Positions 42,373-51,007 of a DNA stretch of 64,000 nucleotides are shown here, piece by piece. The notes under the pieces were generated by a model. It saw only the letters and a list, made by a program, of their open reading frames with translations, was not told the origin of the DNA and did no database searches. The position numbers and the translations under genes are program-made. Within the stretch, counting starts at the first letter, position 1; each line of letters begins with the position of its first letter. The stretch covers positions 45,506-109,505 of the forward strand of contig NZ_LUUG01000060.1 in the NCBI RefSeq assembly GCF_001644035.1, written 5' to 3'. Source of the DNA: Methylomonas methanica (GTDB taxonomy: Bacteria; Pseudomonadota; Gammaproteobacteria; Methylococcales; Methylomonadaceae).

Positions 42373-42898
42373 AAGCCCGTCCAATCACTTGATGGTCGTA
42401 AACATAGCCCCAGTAACGCGAATCGAAGCTTTTGTCGGTTTGCCCGGTCACCCAATAGGCAGCAGGTGGAATGGTTTCATGGCGTTTAAAACGGTTGGCC
42501 GGCTTTTTGAGTTTCTCCGTCAAAGGCAGCCCGTCGATGATTCGTTCACCGTTGATCGTGGTGTGCTGCGGATCGACGTGTATGGTGTCGCCGGTGACGC
42601 CGGCGGCGATTTTGACGATGATCTGCCCATCCTTGAAAAAGGGCGCCATGCGTTCGGCGCGAAAGGCAATCAAATCCCCGCGCCAGATGTCTTTGTTGTG
42701 GGTATCGATTAGGTAAATCCATTTATCCGGCAGACAGCGGTCGACCTGATCGTCGCCGCCGATCATAAAGCGTTGGCCGATATAGCGTTCGGCGGCCAAT
42801 ACCAGCAACAAAATCGGTATTGCCTTGAGTAGAAACTGGCCTAATCGTTGGCGATTGGCACGGGGTGACGATGACGAATGAAACCGAGGCTTCTTCAT
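42359..42898 (-). CDS. traF: TraF/TrhF-type S26 signal peptidase-like protein
   Basis: A 179-residue inner-membrane protein with one N-terminal membrane segment (about 22-38) and the S26 pattern: RGDLIAF, a conserved Lys in IIVKIAAGVTGD (K96), and YWVTGQ...DSRYWG (box E). The usual catalytic Ser position seems to hold Cys (RCLPD, C55). In this family the protein matures the pilin or works in pilus assembly. The start at 42898 is immediately after the trbI stop. Confidence 0.82.
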   Translation of the reverse strand: MKKPRFHSSSSPRANRQRLGQFLLKAIPILLLVLAAERYIGQRFMIGGDDQVDRCLPDKWIYLIDTHNKDIWRGDLIAFRAERMAPFFKDGQIIVKIAAGVTGDTIHVDPQHTTINGERIIDGLPLTEKLKKPANRFKRHETIPPAAYWVTGQTDKSFDSRYWGYVYDHQVIGRAYALF

Positions 42899-42902
42899 AC
42901 AG

Positions 42903-43220
42903 TTAGCGTCCGGCTTGTCGAACATAGACATCCTCCGGAGCAGCCACCACCGCCGTTGAATCAATGACCAAATAGCCTGCATCACTGAGTTTCTTGGCCT
43001 GCCCCTGCCAGTCATCGACGATTTTGGCCATTTGTTCCTGGTTGGCGTTGGGCGGTATCGACTGAATCAGCTTGGCCCGGTCAAGTACAAACACCGGTGT
43101 GACCATATTTAATCGAGCGATGGGTTGTTGTAATTGTTGTTGTGCAGCCAGCCAGCCGCCGATGCCGCCCAGACAGACTGAAATGAAAACGGTGCTGAGC
43201 CATTGCGATTTAGGATCCAT
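42903..43220 (-). CDS. trbI: TrbI-like F-type transfer protein
   Basis: A 105-residue protein with one N-terminal membrane segment (about 9-27) and a periplasmic domain with LDRAKLIQSIPPN, matching F-type TrbI, which influences pilus outgrowth and retraction. I chose the ATG at 43220, overlapping the traC stop by 11 bp. It lies between traC and the peptidase gene. Confidence 0.72.
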   Translation of the reverse strand: MDPKSQWLSTVFISVCLGGIGGWLAAQQQLQQPIARLNMVTPVFVLDRAKLIQSIPPNANQEQMAKIVDDWQGQAKKLSDAGYLVIDSTAVVAAPEDVYVRQAGR

Positions 43221-45624
43221 AGGTAGTCTCCCTGGGTTTGCTGCTGCGATTGTCGATGAGTTGTTGAATGGCATCACCCAGACTCAAGCCTTGTCGGCGC
43301 AATTGCTTCAAGGCGTTGACGTCTTCGGGTTTGGTGGAAAACAAAATGCGTTTGTAAGGATCGACTATCAGCCGGCCGATGCCGGAACCCATCTCGGTAA
43401 TGAAAAAGATTTCCGAATACGCACCGGGCAAGGTATGCACGGTTTTGAGCAATTCATAGCCGCCATCCGATAGTGGCAGACGCCGATCCTGCTTCATACC
43501 TTCGATGACTTCAGCTTTTTGACCGAGCAAATACATATTGGCCGAGTTCTCGACAATCGCTCGCCCAGCGGCATTGCGGTATAAGTCGTTCACCGACTGG
43601 GTGATGGTCACTGCGGCGCCGCCGTATTTACGAAACCGCCGGTAGCCGTGTTCCATAAACTTGGCCACATCGCCTTCGGTGAGCAAATCCCAGGCTTCGT
43701 CGATGATGACGATCTTCGGTCGGTTGCGTTCACCGAGATACATTTCCTGCTGGATTTGGTAGATCAGCTGCAGCAAGACCACCTGCTGCAGATGTTTTCT
43801 GCCTTTGAGTTCCTCCAGTTCCAGCACGGTAAAGTCATTGGTGAATTTGGCGTTGTTGCGGCCATTGAAGTAGCGACCGTATTCGCCTTTCGTGGTAAAG
43901 GGAAACAACTGTTCGCCGACATCCTTCAAGCGTTGATCAGTTTCGGCACACAGACATTTTGCAATGTCGTCCACCGACATGGATTGGGCTTTTTCAGTCC
44001 ACAGTTGCTTCAATATCCGCTTGAGACCGGCGGTTTGAAAATCGGTGAGTTTCTCGGTCGGTGCCGCCATCTGACTGACCAATCCCGCTAACATGTCGGC
44101 TTCTTCCTCGAAGTTTTGCACGATCTCGAACGGGTTCATGCAGATGTTCGAACCGTGAGTGAATTTGACGAAATCGCCTTCCAACACTTCGCAAAGGTTT
44201 TCATAGGAACGGCCCACATCGATCGCCCAGATTTGCGCGCCTTCGGTCAGGTAGCTGACAATGATCTCGTTGGTCAGAAAGGATTTGCCTTTGCCGGATT
44301 CGGCGGCAATGCACAGGTTGTAGTTACCGGTGGTATCGAACAGCGATACGGCCATGTGTTCGCCGTTACGGGAAACGAAATTCAAAGTCGGCGTGCCAGT
44401 GCCTGCCCAGTCACCGAATAACGGTAACAACGGAATCGCATGCCGGGTGGCCAGGGTGCGGTAGCGTTTCAGGTCGGCAATCGCCGAACGCTCGGGACCA
44501 AAGGGCAAACAGTTCAGGAAAAACGGCAGGCAGAAATACTTGTCTTCCAACAGCTGAAAACCCAGCTCCCGGAAATACACCCGCGCATTGGACACGGCTG
44601 CGGCTTCTTCCTGTTCGTCGCAAAACAGTAACACCCCGAAATAGGCCCTGATTGGCCGGTCGCCGTCCCGGTAGGCATCGAACAACACGTCGAAATGGTG
44701 TTTGCGTTGGACCAGCACCGGCAAAAACCGGGCAATTGGCGTATTAACCTGGTTGGTGATGAATTGCCGTACACCTTCCTGACGGGTGCGGGTTGATTCG
44801 GCATCCGGGTAATGCAGGGTCAGACTGAGCAAAGCATTCTGGCGAATGCCGCGAGTACCGGACAAAATGTCGCCCAGATAGCTTTTGGCGCTGCCGAAGT
44901 AAAAATGATCGGGGGTGCGTTTGGCGGACAAGGTCTTGACGCGCTTACTCCCGAGCCACAGGCCTTTTTCATCGAGCTCGAGCGCGTTATCGTAATCCAG
45001 CAATTGATCGCGGATCAGTTGGGTCGGATCGCATTCGGGTACCACCCGATCTTTCCAGCCGGCATCGGGTTGCCAGTTGAGAATCGTGTTCAGAATACGC
45101 ACATACTGATCGGCGCCCAATAGTTCCGGATACATGCCGATGGTCGACAGCGATTGCTGGGTAGCGAGTTGCAATTCACTGGCACGACGGATGTCTTGTT
45201 CACTGGGTCTTGGATAGGCCATCGGCAATTTGACCGTGACCAGAATATGACTGCGCCGGAGGCGTGCTCCGGAAATCGCTTCAGGCGGTTTGGTGGTGCC
45301 TTGCCGCAAGAACTCGATACTAGCCTGGGTCATGGTTTTATAGGTCGGTTTTTGCTGTTTCAATCGCCGGGTTTGCATCACGGCCAGTGACTCTTCGATA
45401 TCCGGCGAGGTCCACAGTGAAACTTGTAATAGCGTTTCGGGCGGCCAGTCCTGGTTCAGTAATACGTTGACTCGCGCAGAAACGCTGGCATCGGCACCGG
45501 TCATCGGCCGGCACAAAAAGCCAAAGCCAAGGCTGCTATCGGCCATCAAGAACAGATGATGGTCGTACTCATAAGCCAGTACCGGGAACAGTTGGTCGGC
45601 ACGGGGGCGTTGTGCGGTGGTCAT
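43210..45624 (-). CDS. traC: TraC, VirB4-type ATPase of the F-type secretion system
   Basis: An 804-residue cytoplasmic ATPase with Walker A ESGKGKS at about 441-447 and Walker B KIVIIDEAWDLL near 640, plus the late QSVNDLY segment. TraC/VirB4 drives pilus assembly. The ATG at 45624 overlaps the stop of the upstream 84-residue gene (ATGA). It is the most conserved gene of the mating-pair operon and a good anchor for phylogeny. Confidence 0.95.
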   Translation of the reverse strand: MTTAQRPRADQLFPVLAYEYDHHLFLMADSSLGFGFLCRPMTGADASVSARVNVLLNQDWPPETLLQVSLWTSPDIEESLAVMQTRRLKQQKPTYKTMTQASIEFLRQGTTKPPEAISGARLRRSHILVTVKLPMAYPRPSEQDIRRASELQLATQQSLSTIGMYPELLGADQYVRILNTILNWQPDAGWKDRVVPECDPTQLIRDQLLDYDNALELDEKGLWLGSKRVKTLSAKRTPDHFYFGSAKSYLGDILSGTRGIRQNALLSLTLHYPDAESTRTRQEGVRQFITNQVNTPIARFLPVLVQRKHHFDVLFDAYRDGDRPIRAYFGVLLFCDEQEEAAAVSNARVYFRELGFQLLEDKYFCLPFFLNCLPFGPERSAIADLKRYRTLATRHAIPLLPLFGDWAGTGTPTLNFVSRNGEHMAVSLFDTTGNYNLCIAAESGKGKSFLTNEIIVSYLTEGAQIWAIDVGRSYENLCEVLEGDFVKFTHGSNICMNPFEIVQNFEEEADMLAGLVSQMAAPTEKLTDFQTAGLKRILKQLWTEKAQSMSVDDIAKCLCAETDQRLKDVGEQLFPFTTKGEYGRYFNGRNNAKFTNDFTVLELEELKGRKHLQQVVLLQLIYQIQQEMYLGERNRPKIVIIDEAWDLLTEGDVAKFMEHGYRRFRKYGGAAVTITQSVNDLYRNAAGRAIVENSANMYLLGQKAEVIEGMKQDRRLPLSDGGYELLKTVHTLPGAYSEIFFITEMGSGIGRLIVDPYKRILFSTKPEDVNALKQLRRQGLSLGDAIQQLIDNRSSKPRETTYGS

Positions 45625-45875
45625 AACAGGAAATCCTCTTCTGAAATCAGCAGCACTTCGACTGGACATTCCGGATCGAGACGAATCGTAAAAGGATGCC
45701 GGCAAACCAGCGATACGCGGTGGTTGCGTTTCAACTGCCTGGCTCTGGCCGGATGGCAGGGGTTGATTGGCTGGCCGTTGACGTCTTGAACCCTGACGGT
45801 CCGCTTATCGTGTGCCAATGAAGCAAGGCGGCGGTTACCCGCCGCAGTCTCGGTATCAATTGTTGAACCGGTCAT
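45621..45875 (-). CDS. Small RRXRR-like (IscB N-terminal-like) protein in the tra operon
   Basis: An 84-residue protein. Residues 26-68 (VQDVNGQPINPCHPARARQ followed by VCRHPFTIRL) closely follow the N-terminal RRXRR/PLMP domain of IscB-type RNA-guided nucleases and related HNH proteins, where the pattern is D-x-x-x-x-P-x-x-P...R-A-R...R-x-P-F-T-I-R-L. No RuvC or HNH part is present. It lies between traA and traC and overlaps the traC start by 4 bp, so it is a normal operon member. Function unknown; a link to RNA or DNA binding is inference. Confidence 0.7.
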   Translation of the reverse strand: MTGSTIDTETAAGNRRLASLAHDKRTVRVQDVNGQPINPCHPARARQLKRNHRVSLVCRHPFTIRLDPECPVEVLLISEEDFLL

Positions 45876-45886
45876 CGTGGTGAGGC

Positions 45887-46186
45887 CTAAATCGTGGCAG
45901 TCACGATGTTGGTGATAATGGTCGGTGCCGCAAACAGGCCGACACCACTGGCAATGCCCAATACAAAGCCCATGATGCTACCGCGCACGACACCGGCGAC
46001 TAAGCCAACGATGACAAACACGATAGCGATAATGCGGCCGAGCAAGCCTTCCACCCAGCCGGTCAGCAAGCTCCAGACGGTGCTGAACTCGGTACCAGCG
46101 GTACCGGCCATGGCATCATTGGCCATCAACATAAACAATAACGATGCCAGGGCCATCAAGACCCCGCTTCGATATGACGTTTTCAT
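45887..46186 (-). CDS. traA: TraA-like F-type pilin
   Basis: A 99-residue prepilin. The signal peptide ends near AMAG (about residue 27), then a hydrophilic stretch with SLLTGWVEGLLGR and two hydrophobic helices, the pattern of F-type propilins. A GAGGATA site lies 6 nt before the ATG at 46186. Two tandem hairpin units (46213-46300) separate it from traV; the pilin needs much more product than its neighbours, so this leader may set its expression. Confidence 0.82.
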   Translation of the reverse strand: MKTSYRSGVLMALASLLFMLMANDAMAGTAGTEFSTVWSLLTGWVEGLLGRIIAIVFVIVGLVAGVVRGSIMGFVLGIASGVGLFAAPTIITNIVTATI

Positions 46187-46212
46187 CAAAAATATCCTCA
46201 TTCAAGTTAAAG

Positions 46213-46300
46213 GACGGTTGCCCGTCGAATCTCGGACGGTTAGTCCGGCAGGTTTTTAAGCGGTTGCCCGCTCAGTCTCGCAGGGTGTGTGGGACCTGCG
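46213..46300 (-). promoter_or_regulatory. Tandem two-hairpin leader of the pilin gene
   Basis: On the RNA strand two similar units follow one another: CGCAGG/CCUGCG, AGACUG, then AGCGG-GCAA-CCGCU; and CGGAC/GUCCG, AGAUUC, then GACGG-GCAA-CCGUC. Both second hairpins carry a GCAA (GNRA) tetraloop on different stems. The pilin ribosome site follows 22 nt later. Possible RNA stabiliser, processing site or control element. Confidence 0.6.
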
Positions 46301-46318
46301 GTTAAATGGGTTGCCCCA

Positions 46319-46831
46319 TCAAGGCAATGATTTGCTCAATCCATTGACTGGACGCTCGTCGTCCCCGGTATCGACATTGGCGCGTCTCTCCGGTGGACGT
46401 TGTTCGACTTGCAGCGGGATCAACGAAGAACTGGCTGTCGAAGCCGCCTTGCCGATCATCCAACGCCTGGGTTCCAGTTCGGTGTAGACATAGTTGGACA
46501 CCATCAAATCGCCGTCTGCATCTTCCCAAGGCGCGACCCAAATGCGCATGACCTGCGATGGGGTACGAATCGGCGTTGGATCTTCGATCTTGGGTACGGG
46601 TTGCTGTAACGGCGGCACGAGTGCCGGTGTTGAGGTTGTCTCCGTGCTGGGGTTATTTTCCGGAGGCGCTTCGGTTATCGCCGTATTGGTCACCTGGTAA
46701 GCCTGTGTCGTCGACAGACAGCTGGGTTCGTCCGGCATGCCTTTACAGCCGTAGTCGGTGGCGCAGCCGGTGGTGATGGCGATCAGCAGTACACTGAGGC
46801 TATAAATAGAAAACTGATGAAAGCGTTTCAT
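46319..46831 (-). CDS. traV: TraV outer-membrane lipoprotein
   Basis: A 170-residue lipoprotein with lipobox ITTGC (lipidated C23), further cysteines (YGC, SC) just after it and a Pro/Thr-rich spacer; the MRIWVAPWEDADGDL segment is typical of TraV. It forms the outer-membrane part of the F-type core complex with TraK and TraB. It overlaps the dsbC stop by 4 bp. Confidence 0.85.
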   Translation of the reverse strand: MKRFHQFSIYSLSVLLIAITTGCATDYGCKGMPDEPSCLSTTQAYQVTNTAITEAPPENNPSTETTSTPALVPPLQQPVPKIEDPTPIRTPSQVMRIWVAPWEDADGDLMVSNYVYTELEPRRWMIGKAASTASSSLIPLQVEQRPPERRANVDTGDDERPVNGLSKSLP

Positions 46832-47652
46832 GGCTTTTTCTCCGTGGCGTTTGTGTTTTGTGCGTTTGTATCGGGCGTTGTTGCCAGACTGGGCGACGGT
46901 TTCGGTTTATCGGCCAACCAATCAGCTAACACCTCGGGTGCGCCACTGTGAGTGCGGCCATCAGGAGCAATCAGAAATGGCACACCCTTCAAATCGAATA
47001 ACTTGGCAGTGACGATAGCTTTTTGCAGTGACTCTTTGTTACATGACTGAGGCGCTTCATTGGGCAGGCCCGCGTAATCCTGTTTTAACAAGCGTTCGCG
47101 GACGGAGTCTTTGACTTTGGGTTCGCTTGAGCCCCATTGACAGGCCAGTTGCACGACAATGTTTTGCGATTCGGGACCGAGAATGGGGACCATCACCAGC
47201 TTGATGGTGTACTGGTCCTGCAAGGCTTGCAGGTCTTTCATGACCTTGCCGCAGTAAGGGCAGCGCGGATCGATGAACACTAGGACTTGGGCTTTGCCAT
47301 GGCCGACCGTTACCGCACCCAGATCGTCAGCCTTGAGTTTCATTCGTGACAGGTCGATACGGTTTGCGATTTTGTCGATGTCCGCCAGTTCCTTGATCTC
47401 CTGTTGAGTCCAGATGTCCATCAATTTGCCGCCGTAGAATGCAAAGCGACCGTTGCTGGAAATAAACACCGTCTGCTCGCCGGACTTGACCATCTTGAGG
47501 CCCGAGATCGGCAAATCCTGCATGCCATCGATCTTGATTGATAAAAGACCTGCGGCAATGTCAGACACCGGTGGTTTTGGCGGATTGGCGGCTAGGACAG
47601 TCGATGTGCCGAATAGCGCGGCCAGTAATAAAGGTATGTGGCGGAATGTCAT
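46828..47652 (-). CDS. dsbC: DsbC-type disulfide isomerase of the transfer operon
   Basis: A 274-residue periplasmic protein with a signal peptide (ending VLAA), a dimerisation-type N-terminal domain and a thioredoxin fold with CPYC at 131-134 and cis-Pro region KGVPFLI. It probably shuffles disulfides in cysteine-rich TraN, TraU and TraV made by the same operon. SXT and IncA/C also carry a dsbC in their transfer region. Confidence 0.9.
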   Translation of the reverse strand: MTFRHIPLLLAALFGTSTVLAANPPKPPVSDIAAGLLSIKIDGMQDLPISGLKMVKSGEQTVFISSNGRFAFYGGKLMDIWTQQEIKELADIDKIANRIDLSRMKLKADDLGAVTVGHGKAQVLVFIDPRCPYCGKVMKDLQALQDQYTIKLVMVPILGPESQNIVVQLACQWGSSEPKVKDSVRERLLKQDYAGLPNEAPQSCNKESLQKAIVTAKLFDLKGVPFLIAPDGRTHSGAPEVLADWLADKPKPSPSLATTPDTNAQNTNATEKKP

Positions 47653-47679
47653 AACGACCTTTGGGTTGGGATTAAGGAA

Positions 47680-49059
47680 TCAGCTTGGGGTTTTCAACTT
47701 CAATGCCGTGCCTTTTTGCACGATGAAGTTGACCTGGCGGGTGGCATCGACTTCGATGACCGGGTAAATCTCCTCGGCCATGTCCATGTAAAAATGCGAC
47801 AGCCGTTCCATGGCGTAACCGGCACCTTTCAAGGCACCACCTTCCATCGATTGCGAGGAAAAGGCGCTTTGGAACGGTGTGGTACCGGATAACGCGCCTA
47901 TGCCGCCGGTCATCAGCACCGGAATCTGGTTACGACCGAAGGCATCGGAAAAGCCGCGCAGAAAACCGGCCATCATGGACTGGGCGAGTAACGCACCCTG
48001 TTTGGAGACCACCCGGCCACGCACCCCGTTTTTGCCATCTTCGCCAGTGGCATAGGCATTCATCGGCACTTCGATGACGCCACCGTCCTGGCGAACGCAG
48101 GAAAAGGTCTCACCGCGAAAATACGCGCGTTCGGCACTCAAGTCACCGAATCCTGCGGCCAGCAAAAAGCACTCGCGAACATCGGCATGGAAACGGTTGG
48201 GCAGAATGGCTTCCTTCTTGATCCGGAACAGTACCGGCATCGGTTCTTTCTTGGCTTTGCGGCCGGTGGGCGCATCGAGGCCATTCAGCAATACGCCGGT
48301 CAGAATGCTGCCGGCCGGGATAAAGACGTCGCTGTTGGCATGTCCAGGCTGAGACTGGCCGTGAGCGTTGGTCGCTGCCGTGTCTTTGTCTTTACCATTG
48401 GCTTGGTCAGCGCCTTCCTGGATGACGCGAATCTGCATCGCCGCCGGCGCTTGGCTATTGGCGCGACCTCCCGAGACACCGGCATTGCCAGATGTCGGTC
48501 CGGGCACAGCAGCTTGCTCGAAGACGCGGTTGAGATCGTCCTGGCCGTTGTCGAATGGAGGGTTGTTTGGGCGGCGGTTTGACGGTCTTCCGAGTGCAGA
48601 TGGTTCTAGGGTGGATTGAGTGACCTCGCCTGGGATGCCGGTCGTTGACGGTGTGGACGCTTTGTTTTTCAGCGACTCGACTTCACCGGTGACGGCTTGC
48701 AGTTTGGCTTCATAGGCTTCACGCTCAGCAGTGGTCCATTGTTTGAAGCGAATTTCGTCGGATTGCTGCTCACGGCGTTGCTGTTCTTCGATCGCTGCCA
48801 GCCGGCGGGCTTGCTCGTCATTTTTCTGCAGAAGATCGCGCAATTGCGCCGAGATGCCGTCGATTCCCAGCGAGCGTGGATCGCTATCGGTCAATATATG
48901 TTGGATGGTCGCCTGTTTGCTCAACGGTTTACTGACGTCCGGGGTGACAGTGGCTAACGCGATGATGACGGCCAACAGCACGGTACCAATGCTGCCGACA
49001 GCTAAATTACGTTTGGCAGCCGGACTCAAGCGTGTCCACCAGGTATCGACGCTGGCCAT
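47680..49059 (-). CDS. traB: TraB, VirB10-like core-complex protein
   Basis: A 459-residue protein with one N-terminal membrane segment (about 20-40), a coiled-coil stretch (75-135) with many Glu and Gln, a Pro/Asn linker and a C-terminal VirB10-type domain (IPAGSILTGVLLNGLDAP, FLLAAGFGDLSAERAYFR). It bridges inner and outer membranes. The start overlaps the traK stop by one base. Confidence 0.92.
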   Translation of the reverse strand: MASVDTWWTRLSPAAKRNLAVGSIGTVLLAVIIALATVTPDVSKPLSKQATIQHILTDSDPRSLGIDGISAQLRDLLQKNDEQARRLAAIEEQQRREQQSDEIRFKQWTTAEREAYEAKLQAVTGEVESLKNKASTPSTTGIPGEVTQSTLEPSALGRPSNRRPNNPPFDNGQDDLNRVFEQAAVPGPTSGNAGVSGGRANSQAPAAMQIRVIQEGADQANGKDKDTAATNAHGQSQPGHANSDVFIPAGSILTGVLLNGLDAPTGRKAKKEPMPVLFRIKKEAILPNRFHADVRECFLLAAGFGDLSAERAYFRGETFSCVRQDGGVIEVPMNAYATGEDGKNGVRGRVVSKQGALLAQSMMAGFLRGFSDAFGRNQIPVLMTGGIGALSGTTPFQSAFSSQSMEGGALKGAGYAMERLSHFYMDMAEEIYPVIEVDATRQVNFIVQKGTALKLKTPS

Positions 49060-50033
49060 TAGGGTTGACCTCCGCCCAATAACGAAGGCCGCAAATTGAT
49101 CGACGCCTCAGGGGCTTGTCGGACCACGACATACAACTCGGTGGCTTCCTGCGGCTTCAACACCACGTTGGGCCAAACTGAAATGGCCAGCACGTCCTGT
49201 TGGGTGGTTGCGCAACTGCGTTCGTCGAACTCGAGCATGTCGCCGCCGGTATTTTTGGCTAGTCCCACCAAAATCAATCGATCCTGGCCTTCCAGAACTT
49301 GGCCGGTTTTAATCTGCACACGGTCTTGCAGGCAGCGAATTTGCTCCTGCAGCTTCGGTTCGCGGAGTGAATAACCGGCTGGGGTCTTTTGCAAACCCAA
49401 ATCCCGGAACAAGGTTTTTAGCTGGCTGATGTAGGCTTGTTCCTGTTGGCCAGAATTTCGATTACCGGCATCCGAGCGTTGCCATTGGTTCAGTAGTTGG
49501 TAGCTGTCTTTATCCAGATCAAGGTGGATTTCCCGCGCAGGAATGCGTTTGGGAATCAGGGTGAGCGACAAGGCAATGTCCTGGTTGTCGCCAGGGGTAA
49601 TGTATAACGTCACCGGTGTTTCGTCGGCGGTGGCTACGTAAACAATTTTGCCTTTGGTACTGGTGGTGGCCTGGCTGGTGGTCGTGACTACCGGATGCTC
49701 GAACGGCGTGACCAGACGATTCAAGTGACCGACCGCAATCGGCATCAGTTCGTTGATGCCGGGTTTGACCGCGATGTGTTGGGGGCCGATGGAAGTGGCT
49801 GAAACTGAGTTTGGCGCTGCCGCTTGTTGTTTGGCGGCTCTCAAGACACTGGCATCGACCGGGGGTAATTCGATGCCTAAGTCTGGCTGCGACGAGGCAA
49901 CGGGCTGTGATGGAGATGATGACTCTTCAGCCACGGTGGTGACCGGCGGTAATACGGTCACCGGTAATTCATCGTTGGCCCACGCCGGACCGGCCATGGT
50001 GAGTAACAGCCAGGAATACAAAATTGGTTTCAT
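49059..50033 (-). CDS. traK: TraK, VirB9-like secretin-type protein
   Basis: A 324-residue exported protein: signal peptide ending AWAN, a Pro/Ser-rich linker and a C-terminal domain with IPKRIPAREIHLDL typical of TraK. With TraV and TraB it builds the outer-membrane core complex. It overlaps the traE stop by 4 bp. Confidence 0.88.
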   Translation of the reverse strand: MKPILYSWLLLTMAGPAWANDELPVTVLPPVTTVAEESSSPSQPVASSQPDLGIELPPVDASVLRAAKQQAAAPNSVSATSIGPQHIAVKPGINELMPIAVGHLNRLVTPFEHPVVTTTSQATTSTKGKIVYVATADETPVTLYITPGDNQDIALSLTLIPKRIPAREIHLDLDKDSYQLLNQWQRSDAGNRNSGQQEQAYISQLKTLFRDLGLQKTPAGYSLREPKLQEQIRCLQDRVQIKTGQVLEGQDRLILVGLAKNTGGDMLEFDERSCATTQQDVLAISVWPNVVLKPQEATELYVVVRQAPEASINLRPSLLGGGQP

Positions 50034-50641
50034 GGTTTAGCCTCTTGGGGTTGGCCTTGGGTGGCTTTCAAACGGGCCAGGGTTCTGGGGGAATCTGGAT
50101 ACACGTCGATGTATTCCAGCCGGGGCCGATAATTTTTGATGGCGATGATGAATTCGTAGGTACGGAGCTTCACGTCCGGTTTGGAACTGGGGCCTTGGCT
50201 TTTCAGTTCGCCGCTGACAAAAACCTTGTTGGTCTCGACTTCGTAATCGACGTGACGCGGCGTAAAACTGATCGCGACCCGATCCATTTTGATGGCCTTA
50301 ATTTGATCGCTCATGGCATCCAGGACACTGCGGTAAATATCCGGCGCCAATAAAGGCTCGACTGCGATTTTCAGAAAATCGGCATTCGCCGGCGTGGTGT
50401 TGCCGAGCAATTCGGCCAGGAACAAGCCCCAGGACTCTTTGAACTCGCTGGACGCTTGGCTGCGGGTGACTTCAACTTCCTGCGTCAAGCTCGGCGGCAC
50501 CAAAATGATGCTGCGCTCGGTGCGCCAGGCGGCCAGAGAGGTGATCACGCAAATCACCAACAAGGCAATAATGATGACGCGGCTAAACCGATTCTCGGTC
50601 TCGTGCCCATCCCAGGTTTGCAGAAAATCCGACCATCTCAT
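50030..50641 (-). CDS. traE: TraE, VirB5/8-like pilus assembly protein
   Basis: A 203-residue inner-membrane protein with one N-terminal membrane segment (about 21-40) and the TraE pattern (VPPSLTQEVEVTRSQAS, GNTTPANADFL, RHVDYEV). Needed for pilus assembly. It overlaps traL by 4 bp (ATGA). Confidence 0.9.
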   Translation of the reverse strand: MRWSDFLQTWDGHETENRFSRVIIIALLVICVITSLAAWRTERSIILVPPSLTQEVEVTRSQASSEFKESWGLFLAELLGNTTPANADFLKIAVEPLLAPDIYRSVLDAMSDQIKAIKMDRVAISFTPRHVDYEVETNKVFVSGELKSQGPSSKPDVKLRTYEFIIAIKNYRPRLEYIDVYPDSPRTLARLKATQGQPQEAKP

Positions 50642-50919
50642 GGCAGGAACTGGCGGATGTAGGGATTAGGGATGGTCTGCGCGCCACTGGGCAACAAACC
50701 AAGCCAATACAGCGCATGCAATGTGTAGCCGTCAGGCCGATTATCGCGGAAACGCCGGTAAAATTTGACTGCAATCAACCCGAGCGCTAAGCCAGGAATG
50801 AACTGATCGATCAACATGCCGGTCAGCATGCTCACCATGAAGGGTACGATCTCGTCCGCACTCCACAATAAAATGTGGATCGGATCGTCGATCGATTGGG
50901 GGATGGCAACGGGTTCCAT
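50638..50919 (-). CDS. traL: TraL, small inner-membrane transfer protein
   Basis: A 93-residue protein with one long hydrophobic region (about 25-50) and the C-terminal GLLPSGAQTIPNPYIRQFLP typical of TraL. It is the first gene of the mating-pair operon, with CGGAGG 7 nt before the ATG. A perfect inverted repeat 55 bp upstream is shared in sequence with one near ssb and is a candidate operator for the whole operon. Confidence 0.9.
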   Translation of the reverse strand: MEPVAIPQSIDDPIHILLWSADEIVPFMVSMLTGMLIDQFIPGLALGLIAVKFYRRFRDNRPDGYTLHALYWLGLLPSGAQTIPNPYIRQFLP

Positions 50920-50973
50920 AATGACCTCCGGTTGGGATGGTCATTATTGTGAGGAGGATTAAGGGCGAGTTGC

Positions 50974-51007
50974 GTACAATAAAAGTCAAATACGACTTTT
51001 ATTGTAC
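50974..51007. promoter_or_regulatory. Perfect inverted repeat upstream of traL
   Basis: Arms GTACAATAAAAGTC and GACTTTTATTGTAC, 14 bp each around 6 bp. It shares TACAATAAA/TTTATTGTA with the repeat at 15578-15609. A run of nine T followed by seven A lies next to it (51017-51032). It could alternatively be a weak terminator for the IHF-like gene, but the shared arms point to protein binding. Confidence 0.62.

Noticed and set aside
45621..45875. IscB-type RNA-guided nuclease with an omega RNA
   Set aside because: The protein is only the N-terminal-like domain; no RuvC or HNH segment is encoded in any frame around it and no structured RNA candidate is adjacent.
50974..51007. Terminator of the IHF-like gene
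   Set aside because: The stem is A+T-rich and its arms recur upstream of another operon at the same distance from the start codon, so an operator is more likely, though a dual role is not excluded.
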